Source of the DNA: Bacteroidales bacterium
GTDB taxonomy: Bacteria; Bacteroidota; Bacteroidia; Bacteroidales; UBA12170
DNA: 64,000 nt
Direction: 5' to 3'
Assembly: GCA_016744655.1 (NCBI GenBank)
Contig: JADGDY010000007.1
Span: 1 to 64,000, forward strand
The position numbers and the translations under genes are program-made. This document shows, piece after piece, positions 8,297 through 18,438 of this stretch. Every line of letters starts with the position of its first letter. Within the stretch, counting starts at the first letter, position 1. Under the pieces are notes generated by a model. The model was not told the DNA's origin. It did not search any database and saw nothing but the letters and a program-made list of their open reading frames with translations.

Positions 8297-11200
8297 TTAC
8301 TCTGAAATAACGATTCTTACTTTTTCAACACCGTTAGCTGTTTCTACTTCTACGAAGTAAACACCAGAACTATAAGTGCTAGTAGCTATAGTATGACTAG
8401 TTACTTCTACGTCTTGAACGTAGCTAATAACTTGACCCATATAGTTAGTAACCTTAATAGTAAGGATATCACTAGAAGCTTCAACAGTTACATAATCCTT
8501 AGCAGGGTTAGGATAAACAGAGATAACATTCTCTAAGTTCTCAAAACCAACACCAGGAGTAACACATTCAGTGCTTGTTGCAGCAGATTCACCACAGTAT
8601 TCATACTGAGCAGTTACATAGTAACAAACCTCGTAAGAAGATCCTATATCATCAAGATAAGTAGTACTACCATATCCTTCTTCAATAAGAACGTCATCAC
8701 GATAGATATTGAAACCTAAGAAAGCACGAGAATCAGTAGTTGACTTAGTCCATTCTGGGCTTCCAACAGAAACAGCAGTTTCTAAAGAAGTAGCTTCAAA
8801 GTCCATTGAAGTATTACCAGGAGTAGACTGAACAGCATAACTAGCAACAGAACCAGGAGCTCCAATTGCACGAATCATAGCGTTCACACTGAAATCATAA
8901 GTTTCCCATGTTTCCCATCCACCTGCAGTATAATCACCTACAAAGTAATGAGTATTTAATTCGAATGGATAGTCACCAGTACCATCATCTGTACCAACAC
9001 CAACAAAACCGTCACCAGCAACTCCTAAGAAGAAACCACCAGTAGCATCAATTGCAGTTGGGAATGTATGAGTATTCCAAACCTCGTCTGTATTAGAAAC
9101 AAGAGCAGAATATAATACATTAGTACCATCAGGAAGACCTGCAGCATCAAGACCCATTACATAAACAGTAATATTAGTATGTGGACCACCTTCAGCAGTT
9201 AAATACCAGCTCATTTCTGATAATTCAGAATCTACTCTGTGTACATTACCAAGTACAGTGTTCATAGTACCAGTACCAGAACCTAATTGTCCAGTAGATA
9301 CACCATCATCATAACGATATTCAACAGCCTCAGCACCAAAGCTCCAATTTAATGTAGCAGTGTAACCATCACCTGTTAAATCTTCAGCTGTTAAGTTATA
9401 AGGAGCAACACATTCTTCAGAAACAGTTACATCAAAACAATTAGCACCTGCACAAGATTCCCAAGTATGAGCACCAGCATCCATTGTATAAACAGTAGCT
9501 ACACAGTATTCGTAAATACCTGGTTCTAATTCCATATCTAAATAGAATGTATCAGCAGCAGGAACGAAAACTAGGAATTCAGCATCTCTGTAAATGTTTG
9601 TACCGAATACATCAGCATCAGACTTAGCGCTCTTAATTAAACTAGAAACTCTAGCATCCATTTGAGCTTGAGATAAAGGAGCAAGTTCTAAAGAAGAACC
9701 ATTAGCTACGCCTTTAGAAGCAATACCAGAAGCTTGAGCACTTGAATAATTAGTAGCAATCTCATTAGCTCTCATGCTTGTAGCAGGACCTACATAGAAA
9801 TCATCTACACATAAGAAGAATTGATCATAAGAAGTACAATGTAAACCTACATATACATCTTCGCCAGCATAATCTGAAAGATCATAAGAATACTGGATCC
9901 ACTCTACAGAACTTGCAGGAGTAGTTACAACTTCAGAAACGGCAACCATATCAGCAGCTACAGCTTCACCTGTTGAAACAAATATTTGGAATTTCTCAGC
10001 AGAATAAAGTGCATTTCCACCAGTTGCGTAGAAAGAAACAACATAATCGTCACCTAATGTTAATTGAGGAGTAATATTCCAATCGTCAGCATCAATAACA
10101 GGAGTCATTGGGTTAAATATAGCAAGGTATTTATCACCAGAAACAGCTAGAGGGCCTTCTAAAGCAGGCTCAGTGTTTAAAGGATTAAAAATAATACCCG
10201 CTCTAGGAACATCAGAATTAGGGAAAGTAATACCGCCAAAACCATAAGGCACAGCACCATCAACATCTATTGTTGTCCAAGGACTATAAACAATATCAAA
10301 ATCTTCATAAGATTCGAAATCTTCAGTGAAAGTATCACCTCCACCAGATCCGCCGCCATTACCTAGCATAGACCAGTTTACAAGAACGTCGTTAGTTCCT
10401 TCTACGTTTTCTGCATCAGCATAAACGTAAGCTGGGAAACTATCACAAGGTAAATAAGTCCAAGAATAAGAAGCTTTAGGAGAAGTTCCTGTTGTATAAA
10501 CAGAAGCAACTTCAGCTAAATAAGTTTCACCAATTACTAAAACAACATCATCACCTTCACCATACTGGTGCATTGGCTCTTCAGTTGAAGCAACGAAATC
10601 AGTTTCATGATATACTAAGAAGTCTTCTAAAGATTTAACAGACTTAGCTGATTCTTCTAAAGAATTAACAACTTGTACATTATCAACAGCCCAATGCCAA
10701 TCCCAACCTGGAGCAACATAATGGAAACGTACTCTAAACTCAGCGTTAGCATGCTCAGTAACATCAATAGTTACATGATTAGCATCACTCCATTCACCAG
10801 CAGTTTCAGCTTGGTGTAAAACAGTAACCCACTCAGAACCATTAAATACCTCAACATCAGCTTGTTCAGCAGCATTAAGATTACGATAAAACTGATCGAA
10901 AGTAACATATAATTCAGTAACACCAGCAGTAGGAATCACAGGAGAAATTAATAATTCATCCATTGTAGAACCTGAACCTTGATCATCAGAATCAACGAAA
11001 GCATAAGGAGTTCCGTCTAATGTTTCTTCATACTGTCCGTTAGTACCATTATTCCAGTACCAAGTACCTTCATTAGAACCACCAACAACAACTTCCCAAG
11101 CAGAAAATGCATCTTCAGCGTCAAATGTTTCCATATATGGTGTAAATTCTGGAGCAGTAGTTCCAGTCCATGTAGCTAAACCTGTAGGTGTAACATATAG

Positions 11201-14200
11201 ATCAGAAGGAGCACCTAATTTTTCAATAAGTTCCCACTCGAAAGTAGTAGCTTCATGAATAACAACACTCTCAACAGTAATAGTTTCGTATCCTGCTTTA
11301 GCAACTTCAATACTATAAGTTCCTCTACGGAAATCATCAACAGTTGTTAAACCACTACCTGGAATACCTACAGTTCTTGCTTCAAATTCAGTTTCAATTA
11401 AATTAGTAAAAGTTGCAGAAGCACCAGCTGGAGAACCTCCATCACTTGTAGTAACGATAAGATCAACAACAGTAATCATATCTTTGTCAATAGCATTAGA
11501 ATAAACTAAAACAGAAGCATTTTCAGTATAAACAGCTTCAACAGCCCATACATAAATTCCCCATTCAGCAGCTCCCCATGTATTGTCATTGAATGACTCA
11601 TCATAAGTAGTACCTAATAATTCTAAATCTGTTGCAGCATCACCGTCTTTAATTCCACGGTAGATATTGTAACCAACTAATTCTTTAGAACTTGCATTAG
11701 CATATACAGCTTCTTCTCTATAAGTAGGAGCAGCAGCAGTAATAACTTCTAAACTATTAGATGAAACAGTTTTATATTCAGTATTATCAGAACCTGAAGC
11801 AAGAGCAACAGTTTCACCAAATTGGTTAGTTACATAACCGCTTAAGTTAAACACGATATCGCCAGCACCTAAAGTATTAGCATGCGTCCAACCTGCACCT
11901 GAATTAAATAAATCACCATTAGCATTATACTCAGCAGTATTACTTAAACCAGCAGGATGAGAAGGAGCATCAGATTCACCATAGAAACCAATCCATAATT
12001 CGTCAGCGTTATCAAATTCTACAGGAGTAGTTAAAGTAAATGTATTATACTCATCCCAAACAACTTGAGAAGTTACATCTTCTTCATATAATAATGTAGC
12101 AGCATCTGCACCAGCCCAAACTCTTACGAAAATAGAAGCTTCAGCATCATCTCCAAGACCTAAATAACCTTCAATCTTAGTTACAGCGCAGTCATTAAAT
12201 GCTACTAATTGTGCAGCGTCAAATTTAGAAGCCCAAGACATAGTTAATGCTGTATTGTTTCCAAGAGCATTCCAGTTTGCACCATCGTCATAAGTTAACC
12301 ATTCACCAATTTCTGGAATAGCTTGCTCACCCCAAGTAACTTTAACAGTTTCTTCACTTAATTCTTCAGCAACAACTTCACCAACTGCAAATGGGAATTC
12401 TTTTAAGTAGAAATCCTTAACAACAGTTTCACCAAAGTCGATAATTACATCTTCTACAACAACAGATTCGTAATCTGGAAGCATAGATGCTGTATATGTA
12501 ACAGTATCATTAACAACTTCGCCAGAATAGAAACCTAAATCATCTGTAGTAAATACGTAAGACTCAGTATTACCTACGATAGCAACAGAAGCTCCAACGA
12601 TAGGAGTAGTTGTACCATACATATAAACATAACCTTCAACGAAACCACCAGCTGTCATAGTAACAGAAGCACAAGTTTCACAAGATTCAGCTTCAGAATC
12701 ATAAACTTGAGTTAAACAGTAGTTGTATGTTCCTGAAGCTAAATCACCGTCAGTATATGTTACAACACCAGCTTCAACAAAAGCAACGAATAAACCATCT
12801 CTATAGATGTTAGTTCCTGTGAACTCATCATCACCAACAAATGCATTATCGTTAGCCCAAGCTAAGTTAACGTCCATAGTTCCAAGAACTCTAGTAGCAG
12901 TTAAATCTTCAACAAGGTTGAAAGAATCACATGGTAGATATACGAAGTCATATGTCATTTCTTCAGAAATACCAGAAGTATAATTAACAGTAACGCTAGC
13001 AGTATATTCCTGACCAGGAACTAAAGTAGTATTTACTTCATAATCATATTCTCTTTCAATAACGTCAGCCATGAAAGTGTCATCTAAAGCAACTTTAAAA
13101 TGTTCGAAAGACTTAGAAGAGTTTGCTGTAGAATGATTAAAATTAACTAACCATTTAGTACTTACATTAAATTCTTCCATAGACCAACTACCTTTTTCAG
13201 TTGGTTGATAACCAACAGTAGCAGCAACTAAAGAACCTTTTTCTGCCTCTTCTTCAGCAGGACCAACATATATATTATCTAACCATATAGTCGAACCATA
13301 GCTATCAACACTATGGAATCTTACTAGAACAATACCACCAGTAACACCAAGATCACTTAATACAATTGTTTCTTGTAACCAATCATATTGATAGATACCA
13401 GCATCATGCATAGACCAAACTGAAGCCCATGTTAATCCATTATTTGTAGAAATCTCTACATCAAACTCATTGTCAGCGAAGTATGTAAGATAATTCATAG
13501 CCCATGCAAATTCAATAACATAAGTATCATCTTCAACTTCGATAATAGGAAGAGTTAATTGAGAGTCATGACCAGTCCACTCATCTGGAGCATACATATA
13601 TCCAGTTGTATCATTTTGCTGGTAATGGTTCCATCCATCCCCATAAGCGGTTTCCACAGTAACATCAGCAGGAATACCGTCATTAAAATCACCAACAAAC
13701 TCAGGAACACCACCTGGCTCAACAACACCCCATGTAGCAAAACCATTAGGAGTTACATATAGGTTATTAACAGGATTTAATTGTTCAATTAATTCATAAG
13801 CAAATGCAGTATCAGATTTAACCTCTACTATAGTATAAATAGTTTCATAACCAAACAATTTAACTTTAACATCATACTCACCTTTATATATAGGATTAAA
13901 TGTATATACACCTGTAGCATCTAATTCAGCCATATAAGTAGTATCCATAAATCCATTTAAATACTTCAACTCTACTTCAGTACCTTCTGCACTTTCAAGT
14001 GTATTTAAAGTAACAGTGATTTCAGCAGAAGCCATCATATCTTTCAATAGAACATTAGAATAAGAAGTAGATGTACCATCATCAAAAATTGCTTGAACAG
14101 CCCATTTATAAGCACCATAATCTACAGTACCCCAAGAGTCGTCAATGAAAATTTGACCATTACTAAGACCTAAATATTCCCAAGTAGCAACTTCTTCAGT

Positions 14201-17119
14201 CCATAAAGAGCGATAAATCTTATATTCTAAAATTTCTTTAGAAACGTTATCAAAACTCCATGTCACTTGTACATTATCAGCATCAAGTTCTACAGCAGTA
14301 ACTGTCATTGAAGGATACATGATATAATTATGAGTACCAACAGTATTATATGTTACTGCATAAGCATCTTCGATTAATGTATAGTTTTCTTTAGTAACTT
14401 CTACATCATAAACACCAGCAAGAACACCGTCGTTGATTAAACCAGCAGAAGCATACTCACCATCTTCGTCAGTTACGAAAGAATATTGTATAGCAACACC
14501 ATACTCATCAAAACCATCTAATCTAATAGTTACATCTTTTAAGTCGCTATCATCCATACCGTCCATTACATAACCTGCAACAGCACCTTCTCCAGTTACT
14601 TTTACTTCAACAACATTTGAATATTCATCAGATTCAAATCCGTCATAAACAGCTTTAACAGCATATGAATGTCCTGTAGGGAATGCATAAGCAGGAGCAT
14701 TATCAGTATAAGTAAGTTCTGATTGTGGGTTTTCAAATAAAGCAACACCATTCTTATATACGATATAACCTTGGAATTGGCTACTAGCACTAGCTTCCCA
14801 TGTTAAAACAACATCGTCACCTAAGTATAAAGAATCATTATCAGCTACTAAATTTTGTGCTGGAGGAGTTCCACCAGGAAGTTCAACATCAAGAGTATTA
14901 TGACCCCAGATATCCATAGTTCCAGTTACATCATCGTAACCAACTAATTCAACTGTATACTCATAAGTACCTTTACGGAAGTTTTCGAAAGTATGTAAAC
15001 CAGTAGCATCAAGAGTAGTAGTATACTCTAATTCTAATGCAAGCTCAGAAACATTCTCGAAAGTTACAGTAGCAACAGGCTCGTCACCGAACTCAGTAGT
15101 TACAATAACATCTACTTCAGTTTCCATTGTTTTATCTACAGTAGCAGAATAAACAACATCTGAAGCATTAGCATCGTAGTTTGCAACAACACCCCAAGCA
15201 TAAACACCTGAAAGAGTATCTGCAATCCAAGCTTCGTCTAAAATAATGTTACCAGTTGTTGTACCTATATCAGTAGTACCAGGAGCAGCTAAAGCAGGAT
15301 TACCAAGAACTTGTTCACGAGTAATATCGAAATTAACTAATTCTTTAGAATCCATTGTCCAAGTTACTTCAATATCATTAGCAACAGCAACAGCATAAAC
15401 TGTATCAACTGCAAATGGTACTTCATTCAACATGAAATCAACATCAGTAGAAGGACATACAACACCAGTTGCAGTACCATCAATATAATTTGCATAAGTA
15501 ACAACGAAATCATATGTACCCATTTCTAGGTCTTCGATTAAATAGTCACCTTCATCATCAGTAACAACTGAACTAGATACAGCATTACCAAATTCATCAA
15601 GACCATCATAAGCAACGGTTGCATTTTCTAAAGCAACAACACCTACAACAGCAGAAACATTACCACTAATGTCACCATATCCACTTACCAAAACAGTAAC
15701 AGGTGCAGATGGATCAGATTCACCTTCGTCAAATACAGCAGTTACTGTATAAGAATAACCAGGATCAACCATATTATAAGCAAGAGGACCATCTTCGAAA
15801 GTAGTTCCAGTAATAGTAGTAGCATTTAACATAACGCCATCTCTATATACATTATAACCAACTAAAGCTTTAGCATCTCCGAAAGGACTTGTCCAAGAAA
15901 GCTCAATCATGTCATCTGTAAAAGCTTCGTCAAGATCTAAAACTAAATCAAGAGGAACATTTAACTCTGTAGTGAATCCCCAAGAATTAGGATCTACTGT
16001 TTCACCAGAACCATTCATAAGGTCAACACGCCAGAAATAAATTTGGTTATTATCTAAACCAGTTAATTCAGCAATATCACCACCTTCACTAGCATCAGTC
16101 CAATCAACGAATAAATCGTCAGCAGGATCCAAAGGGATTTCAGTACTTAATAAAACTCTATACTTTTGAGTTTGATCATCAGCATATTCCCAAGATAACT
16201 CATCACCATTAACAACTTCAGTATCTTCATCAACAGGTGCTAATTTAAGAACTGCAGCAGGTACAGTCATAGCAGTAGCCTCATAAGAGGCCCAGTTAGA
16301 AGGCATATTAGGCACTTCAGCATTGTCATAAGTAACCACTACATAATAGTCACCAGCAAACAATGGAATTGCTTCAATAAAATCATCTGCAGCGATAGTA
16401 TTATCAACCATAGGTCCAGCTTCACCATCAAAATCACTATTATAAACAGCGAAATGAAAAGGTGCTTCTACATCTACAGGTGTTTCACCACAAGTAAAAT
16501 AAGCATCTGCTTCAAGAGTGAATTTATAAACAGCATCTTTATTACCATCAGCAAAGCCAACTTCATAATTTTTCTTGATAGCTCCGCCAGCAGCAGCTTG
16601 GTCAAATGGTAAAACACCACCACCGATATTAGCTGTTGTAGGGATAGCAATTTCCCATACATCACCTTGACGTGGAGTATAAACTTCACCAGAAACTTCA
16701 CAAGAAGCTAAGCCCTTAGCTCCACCAAAAGAAGCGATAAGGCTAGTAGCGTAAGTACCATTATCTGTTCCACTAGGAAACAAAGCACTCACAAAAACTT
16801 CAAGAGTTTCATCTACTCCTAAATCAAACGGAAGTACATTCTCGCCTAAATCAAAAGTAAAAAACTCATTACTTGCCTCAAATTCAATTGAGGTAACAGT
16901 AGCAATTTCATCGCTATTGTTAGTTAATAGGACAGCCTGACCAGGAGTCCATACATCACCCTTAGCTACGTCACCGATGCTAAATTCCACTGGGAATTCA
17001 ACATCACCCGGAACTGGAGGATCAACAATGTTACCAATAGCAAAAGCAGAAGGCGCTGTGACCATAAGTCCAAACACCAATAGCATCAGCCATGATTTCA
17101 TTTTTGTAAAATTTTTCAT
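8297..17119 (-). CDS. Giant modular secreted protein (2940 residues) with T9SS type A sorting domain
   Basis: The signal peptide (cleavage after SAFA, residue 27) leads into a beta-rich domain (about 45-130). Then come many fibronectin-III-like units, recognisable by SKELVxYxIYR and WxDNxxVGxDEFxGTNIYRDG phrases. Carboxypeptidase-regulatory-like folds lie near residues 480-560, 843-930 and 1494-1575. A repeated GTYxxxVxxxGYE module lies near 670-760, 1030-1110 and 1880-1975. Jelly-roll 'cleaved adhesin / choice-of-anchor' domains lie near 1141-1288, 1996-2150 and 2260-2443, and two further DDG...-type jelly rolls near 1604-1763 and 2600-2753. The end (about 2860-2940; VYPNPAKDYVTVEA...SSGVYFVEV) is the type A C-terminal domain that T9SS cleaves, linking cargo to the surface. 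No catalytic domain was recognised, so an adhesive or matrix role is inferred. Confidence 0.9.
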   Translation of the reverse strand: MKNFTKMKSWLMLLVFGLMVTAPSAFAIGNIVDPPVPGDVEFPVEFSIGDVAKGDVWTPGQAVLLTNNSDEIATVTSIEFEASNEFFTFDLGENVLPFDLGVDETLEVFVSALFPSGTDNGTYATSLIASFGGAKGLASCEVSGEVYTPRQGDVWEIAIPTTANIGGGVLPFDQAAAGGAIKKNYEVGFADGNKDAVYKFTLEADAYFTCGETPVDVEAPFHFAVYNSDFDGEAGPMVDNTIAADDFIEAIPLFAGDYYVVVTYDNAEVPNMPSNWASYEATAMTVPAAVLKLAPVDEDTEVVNGDELSWEYADDQTQKYRVLLSTEIPLDPADDLFVDWTDASEGGDIAELTGLDNNQIYFWRVDLMNGSGETVDPNSWGFTTELNVPLDLVLDLDEAFTDDMIELSWTSPFGDAKALVGYNVYRDGVMLNATTITGTTFEDGPLAYNMVDPGYSYTVTAVFDEGESDPSAPVTVLVSGYGDISGNVSAVVGVVALENATVAYDGLDEFGNAVSSSVVTDDEGDYLIEDLEMGTYDFVVTYANYIDGTATGVVCPSTDVDFMLNEVPFAVDTVYAVAVANDIEVTWTMDSKELVNFDITREQVLGNPALAAPGTTDIGTTTGNIILDEAWIADTLSGVYAWGVVANYDANASDVVYSATVDKTMETEVDVIVTTEFGDEPVATVTFENVSELALELEYTTTLDATGLHTFENFRKGTYEYTVELVGYDDVTGTMDIWGHNTLDVELPGGTPPAQNLVADNDSLYLGDDVVLTWEASASSQFQGYIVYKNGVALFENPQSELTYTDNAPAYAFPTGHSYAVKAVYDGFESDEYSNVVEVKVTGEGAVAGYVMDGMDDSDLKDVTIRLDGFDEYGVAIQYSFVTDEDGEYASAGLINDGVLAGVYDVEVTKENYTLIEDAYAVTYNTVGTHNYIMYPSMTVTAVELDADNVQVTWSFDNVSKEILEYKIYRSLWTEEVATWEYLGLSNGQIFIDDSWGTVDYGAYKWAVQAIFDDGTSTSYSNVLLKDMMASAEITVTLNTLESAEGTEVELKYLNGFMDTTYMAELDATGVYTFNPIYKGEYDVKVKLFGYETIYTIVEVKSDTAFAYELIEQLNPVNNLYVTPNGFATWGVVEPGGVPEFVGDFNDGIPADVTVETAYGDGWNHYQQNDTTGYMYAPDEWTGHDSQLTLPIIEVEDDTYVIEFAWAMNYLTYFADNEFDVEISTNNGLTWASVWSMHDAGIYQYDWLQETIVLSDLGVTGGIVLVRFHSVDSYGSTIWLDNIYVGPAEEEAEKGSLVAATVGYQPTEKGSWSMEEFNVSTKWLVNFNHSTANSSKSFEHFKVALDDTFMADVIEREYDYEVNTTLVPGQEYTASVTVNYTSGISEEMTYDFVYLPCDSFNLVEDLTATRVLGTMDVNLAWANDNAFVGDDEFTGTNIYRDGLFVAFVEAGVVTYTDGDLASGTYNYCLTQVYDSEAESCETCASVTMTAGGFVEGYVYMYGTTTPIVGASVAIVGNTESYVFTTDDLGFYSGEVVNDTVTYTASMLPDYESVVVEDVIIDFGETVVKDFYLKEFPFAVGEVVAEELSEETVKVTWGEQAIPEIGEWLTYDDGANWNALGNNTALTMSWASKFDAAQLVAFNDCAVTKIEGYLGLGDDAEASIFVRVWAGADAATLLYEEDVTSQVVWDEYNTFTLTTPVEFDNADELWIGFYGESDAPSHPAGLSNTAEYNANGDLFNSGAGWTHANTLGAGDIVFNLSGYVTNQFGETVALASGSDNTEYKTVSSNSLEVITAAAPTYREEAVYANASSKELVGYNIYRGIKDGDAATDLELLGTTYDESFNDNTWGAAEWGIYVWAVEAVYTENASVLVYSNAIDKDMITVVDLIVTTSDGGSPAGASATFTNLIETEFEARTVGIPGSGLTTVDDFRRGTYSIEVAKAGYETITVESVVIHEATTFEWELIEKLGAPSDLYVTPTGLATWTGTTAPEFTPYMETFDAEDAFSAWEVVVGGSNEGTWYWNNGTNGQYEETLDGTPYAFVDSDDQGSGSTMDELLISPVIPTAGVTELYVTFDQFYRNLNAAEQADVEVFNGSEWVTVLHQAETAGEWSDANHVTIDVTEHANAEFRVRFHYVAPGWDWHWAVDNVQVVNSLEESAKSVKSLEDFLVYHETDFVASTEEPMHQYGEGDDVVLVIGETYLAEVASVYTTGTSPKASYSWTYLPCDSFPAYVYADAENVEGTNDVLVNWSMLGNGGGSGGGDTFTEDFESYEDFDIVYSPWTTIDVDGAVPYGFGGITFPNSDVPRAGIIFNPLNTEPALEGPLAVSGDKYLAIFNPMTPVIDADDWNITPQLTLGDDYVVSFYATGGNALYSAEKFQIFVSTGEAVAADMVAVSEVVTTPASSVEWIQYSYDLSDYAGEDVYVGLHCTSYDQFFLCVDDFYVGPATSMRANEIATNYSSAQASGIASKGVANGSSLELAPLSQAQMDARVSSLIKSAKSDADVFGTNIYRDAEFLVFVPAADTFYLDMELEPGIYEYCVATVYTMDAGAHTWESCAGANCFDVTVSEECVAPYNLTAEDLTGDGYTATLNWSFGAEAVEYRYDDGVSTGQLGSGTGTMNTVLGNVHRVDSELSEMSWYLTAEGGPHTNITVYVMGLDAAGLPDGTNVLYSALVSNTDEVWNTHTFPTAIDATGGFFLGVAGDGFVGVGTDDGTGDYPFELNTHYFVGDYTAGGWETWETYDFSVNAMIRAIGAPGSVASYAVQSTPGNTSMDFEATSLETAVSVGSPEWTKSTTDSRAFLGFNIYRDDVLIEEGYGSTTYLDDIGSSYEVCYYVTAQYEYCGESAATSTECVTPGVGFENLENVISVYPNPAKDYVTVEASSDILTIKVTNYMGQVISYVQDVEVTSHTIATSTYSSGVYFVEVETANGVEKVRIVISE

Positions 17120-17523
17120 AAGTTAAAAAAATTTAGTTAGTAAAAATATTAATTATTAAGTAATTTCAAATTTAATTTATTGAGTTTCATATACATAAAT
17201 ACAAAACCCATCATCATAATTGTTTTATTTCATTGGCAATTTAGTTAATACTAATTTATACTCAGGTGTTACAATACTAAAACCACCTCGTTTTAAAGGC
17301 GCTAAAGTAAATAAAATACTCCTAAATACTAGCTTATAGTACATTTTTTTAAGACAAAGGATTATTAATAATGGTTGCGTCAATATTTAATAATTTTTTA
17401 TTTTTTTTTGCTCTAGGAAATATCTTGTGAACACAAAAGCATCAACAACCTAAATACCAGCGCTTTAAATATAATGCAAAGATCTACTTTTTTTTCTAAT
17501 TTAGCAAACATATTTAATATTTT
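17120..17523. other. 404-bp divergent intergenic region
   Basis: This AT-rich gap lies between the start of the giant gene (minus) and the DMT transporter (plus), so it must hold promoters for both. It contains poly-T and poly-A runs (17397-17410, 17488-17495) and the minus-strand -7-like TATGTTTG at 17505-17512. That box is almost 390 bases from the giant gene and would imply a long leader. No convincing plus-strand -7 box, small ORF or stable hairpin was found. Confidence 0.4.
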
Positions 17524-18432
17524 ATGAAAACTTCTTTAAGCTATCTGGCAATACTGATTTTCCTAGCATTAACAATTATCTGGGGCACCTCTTTTATACT
17601 TATAAAAAAGGGCCTTTTAGTTTTTGATCCTTACCAATTGGGTAGTCTTAGAATTATTATAACTTTTTTAGCTCTTTTGCCAATTTCCATCCCGTATTTA
17701 CGTATGGTAAAACTGAAAGATTGGTTAATTTTATTGATCTCCGGTAGCTTAGGCAGCTTCTTTCCTGCCTATCTATTTGCATTAGCCCAACAAGGCCTAA
17801 ACAGCTCCACTGCTGGCATTTTGAACTCCTTGACCCCCTTATTTACTCTACTCATAGGCGTAGTCTTTTTTACCTTTAAAGCAAAATGGTGGAATTATAT
17901 AGGAATTATCATAACGTTTATAGGGACTTACGGATTACTATCTATTTCTGGAGGACAAGGTATTAGCTTTAATTTTAAATATGGTAGTCTTATCATTTTA
18001 GCCTCTTTGTTTTATGGGATCCAGGTAAATATCGTAAAATACCTCTTGAGCCATATACCATCGATTAATCTGGTTGCAATTCAATTTTTTATTATAGGGT
18101 TTCCGGCGCTAATTGTATTATTCTTCTTCACTGATTTTACCCAAATAGTATCTTTTGAACCAGAATTTCTGGAAGGATTAATGTATGTTGGAATACTTTC
18201 ATTGGTTGCTACAGCCCTTGCTTTAATTCTATTTTACAGGCTTGTAAAACTAGTGGACCCAGTATTTTCATCAAGTGTAACCTATTTTATTCCAGCAGTG
18301 GCAACACTTTGGGGAATTATTGATGGTGAAAAGATAGGAGGAAGCTATTTCTTATTTGTAACTATAATACTTGCTGGTGTATTTTTAATAAATAGAAAGA
18401 ACATAAAATTCTCAAAAAGAAACAATAGGTAA
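17524..18432 (+). CDS. DMT-superfamily (EamA) transporter
   Basis: The 302-residue protein is almost wholly hydrophobic with about ten membrane helices in two EamA halves. The first half opens with LTIIWGTSFILIKKGL and contains GILNSLTPLFTLLIG. The second contains SLFYGIQVNIVKYLL and VTYFIPAVATLWGIIDGE, the usual conserved end of each repeat. Members export or import amino acids and other small metabolites; the substrate here is unknown. It converges with the M23 peptidase gene, only six bases apart and without a recognisable terminator. Confidence 0.88.
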   Translation: MKTSLSYLAILIFLALTIIWGTSFILIKKGLLVFDPYQLGSLRIIITFLALLPISIPYLRMVKLKDWLILLISGSLGSFFPAYLFALAQQGLNSSTAGILNSLTPLFTLLIGVVFFTFKAKWWNYIGIIITFIGTYGLLSISGGQGISFNFKYGSLIILASLFYGIQVNIVKYLLSHIPSINLVAIQFFIIGFPALIVLFFFTDFTQIVSFEPEFLEGLMYVGILSLVATALALILFYRLVKLVDPVFSSSVTYFIPAVATLWGIIDGEKIGGSYFLFVTIILAGVFLINRKNIKFSKRNNR

Positions 18433-18438
18433 TACTAG

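Noticed and set aside
8297-17119. Small ORFs overlapping the giant gene on both strands (for example 13559-13762)
   Set aside because: They are frame shadows of repetitive, biased codons with no ribosome site or homology clue.
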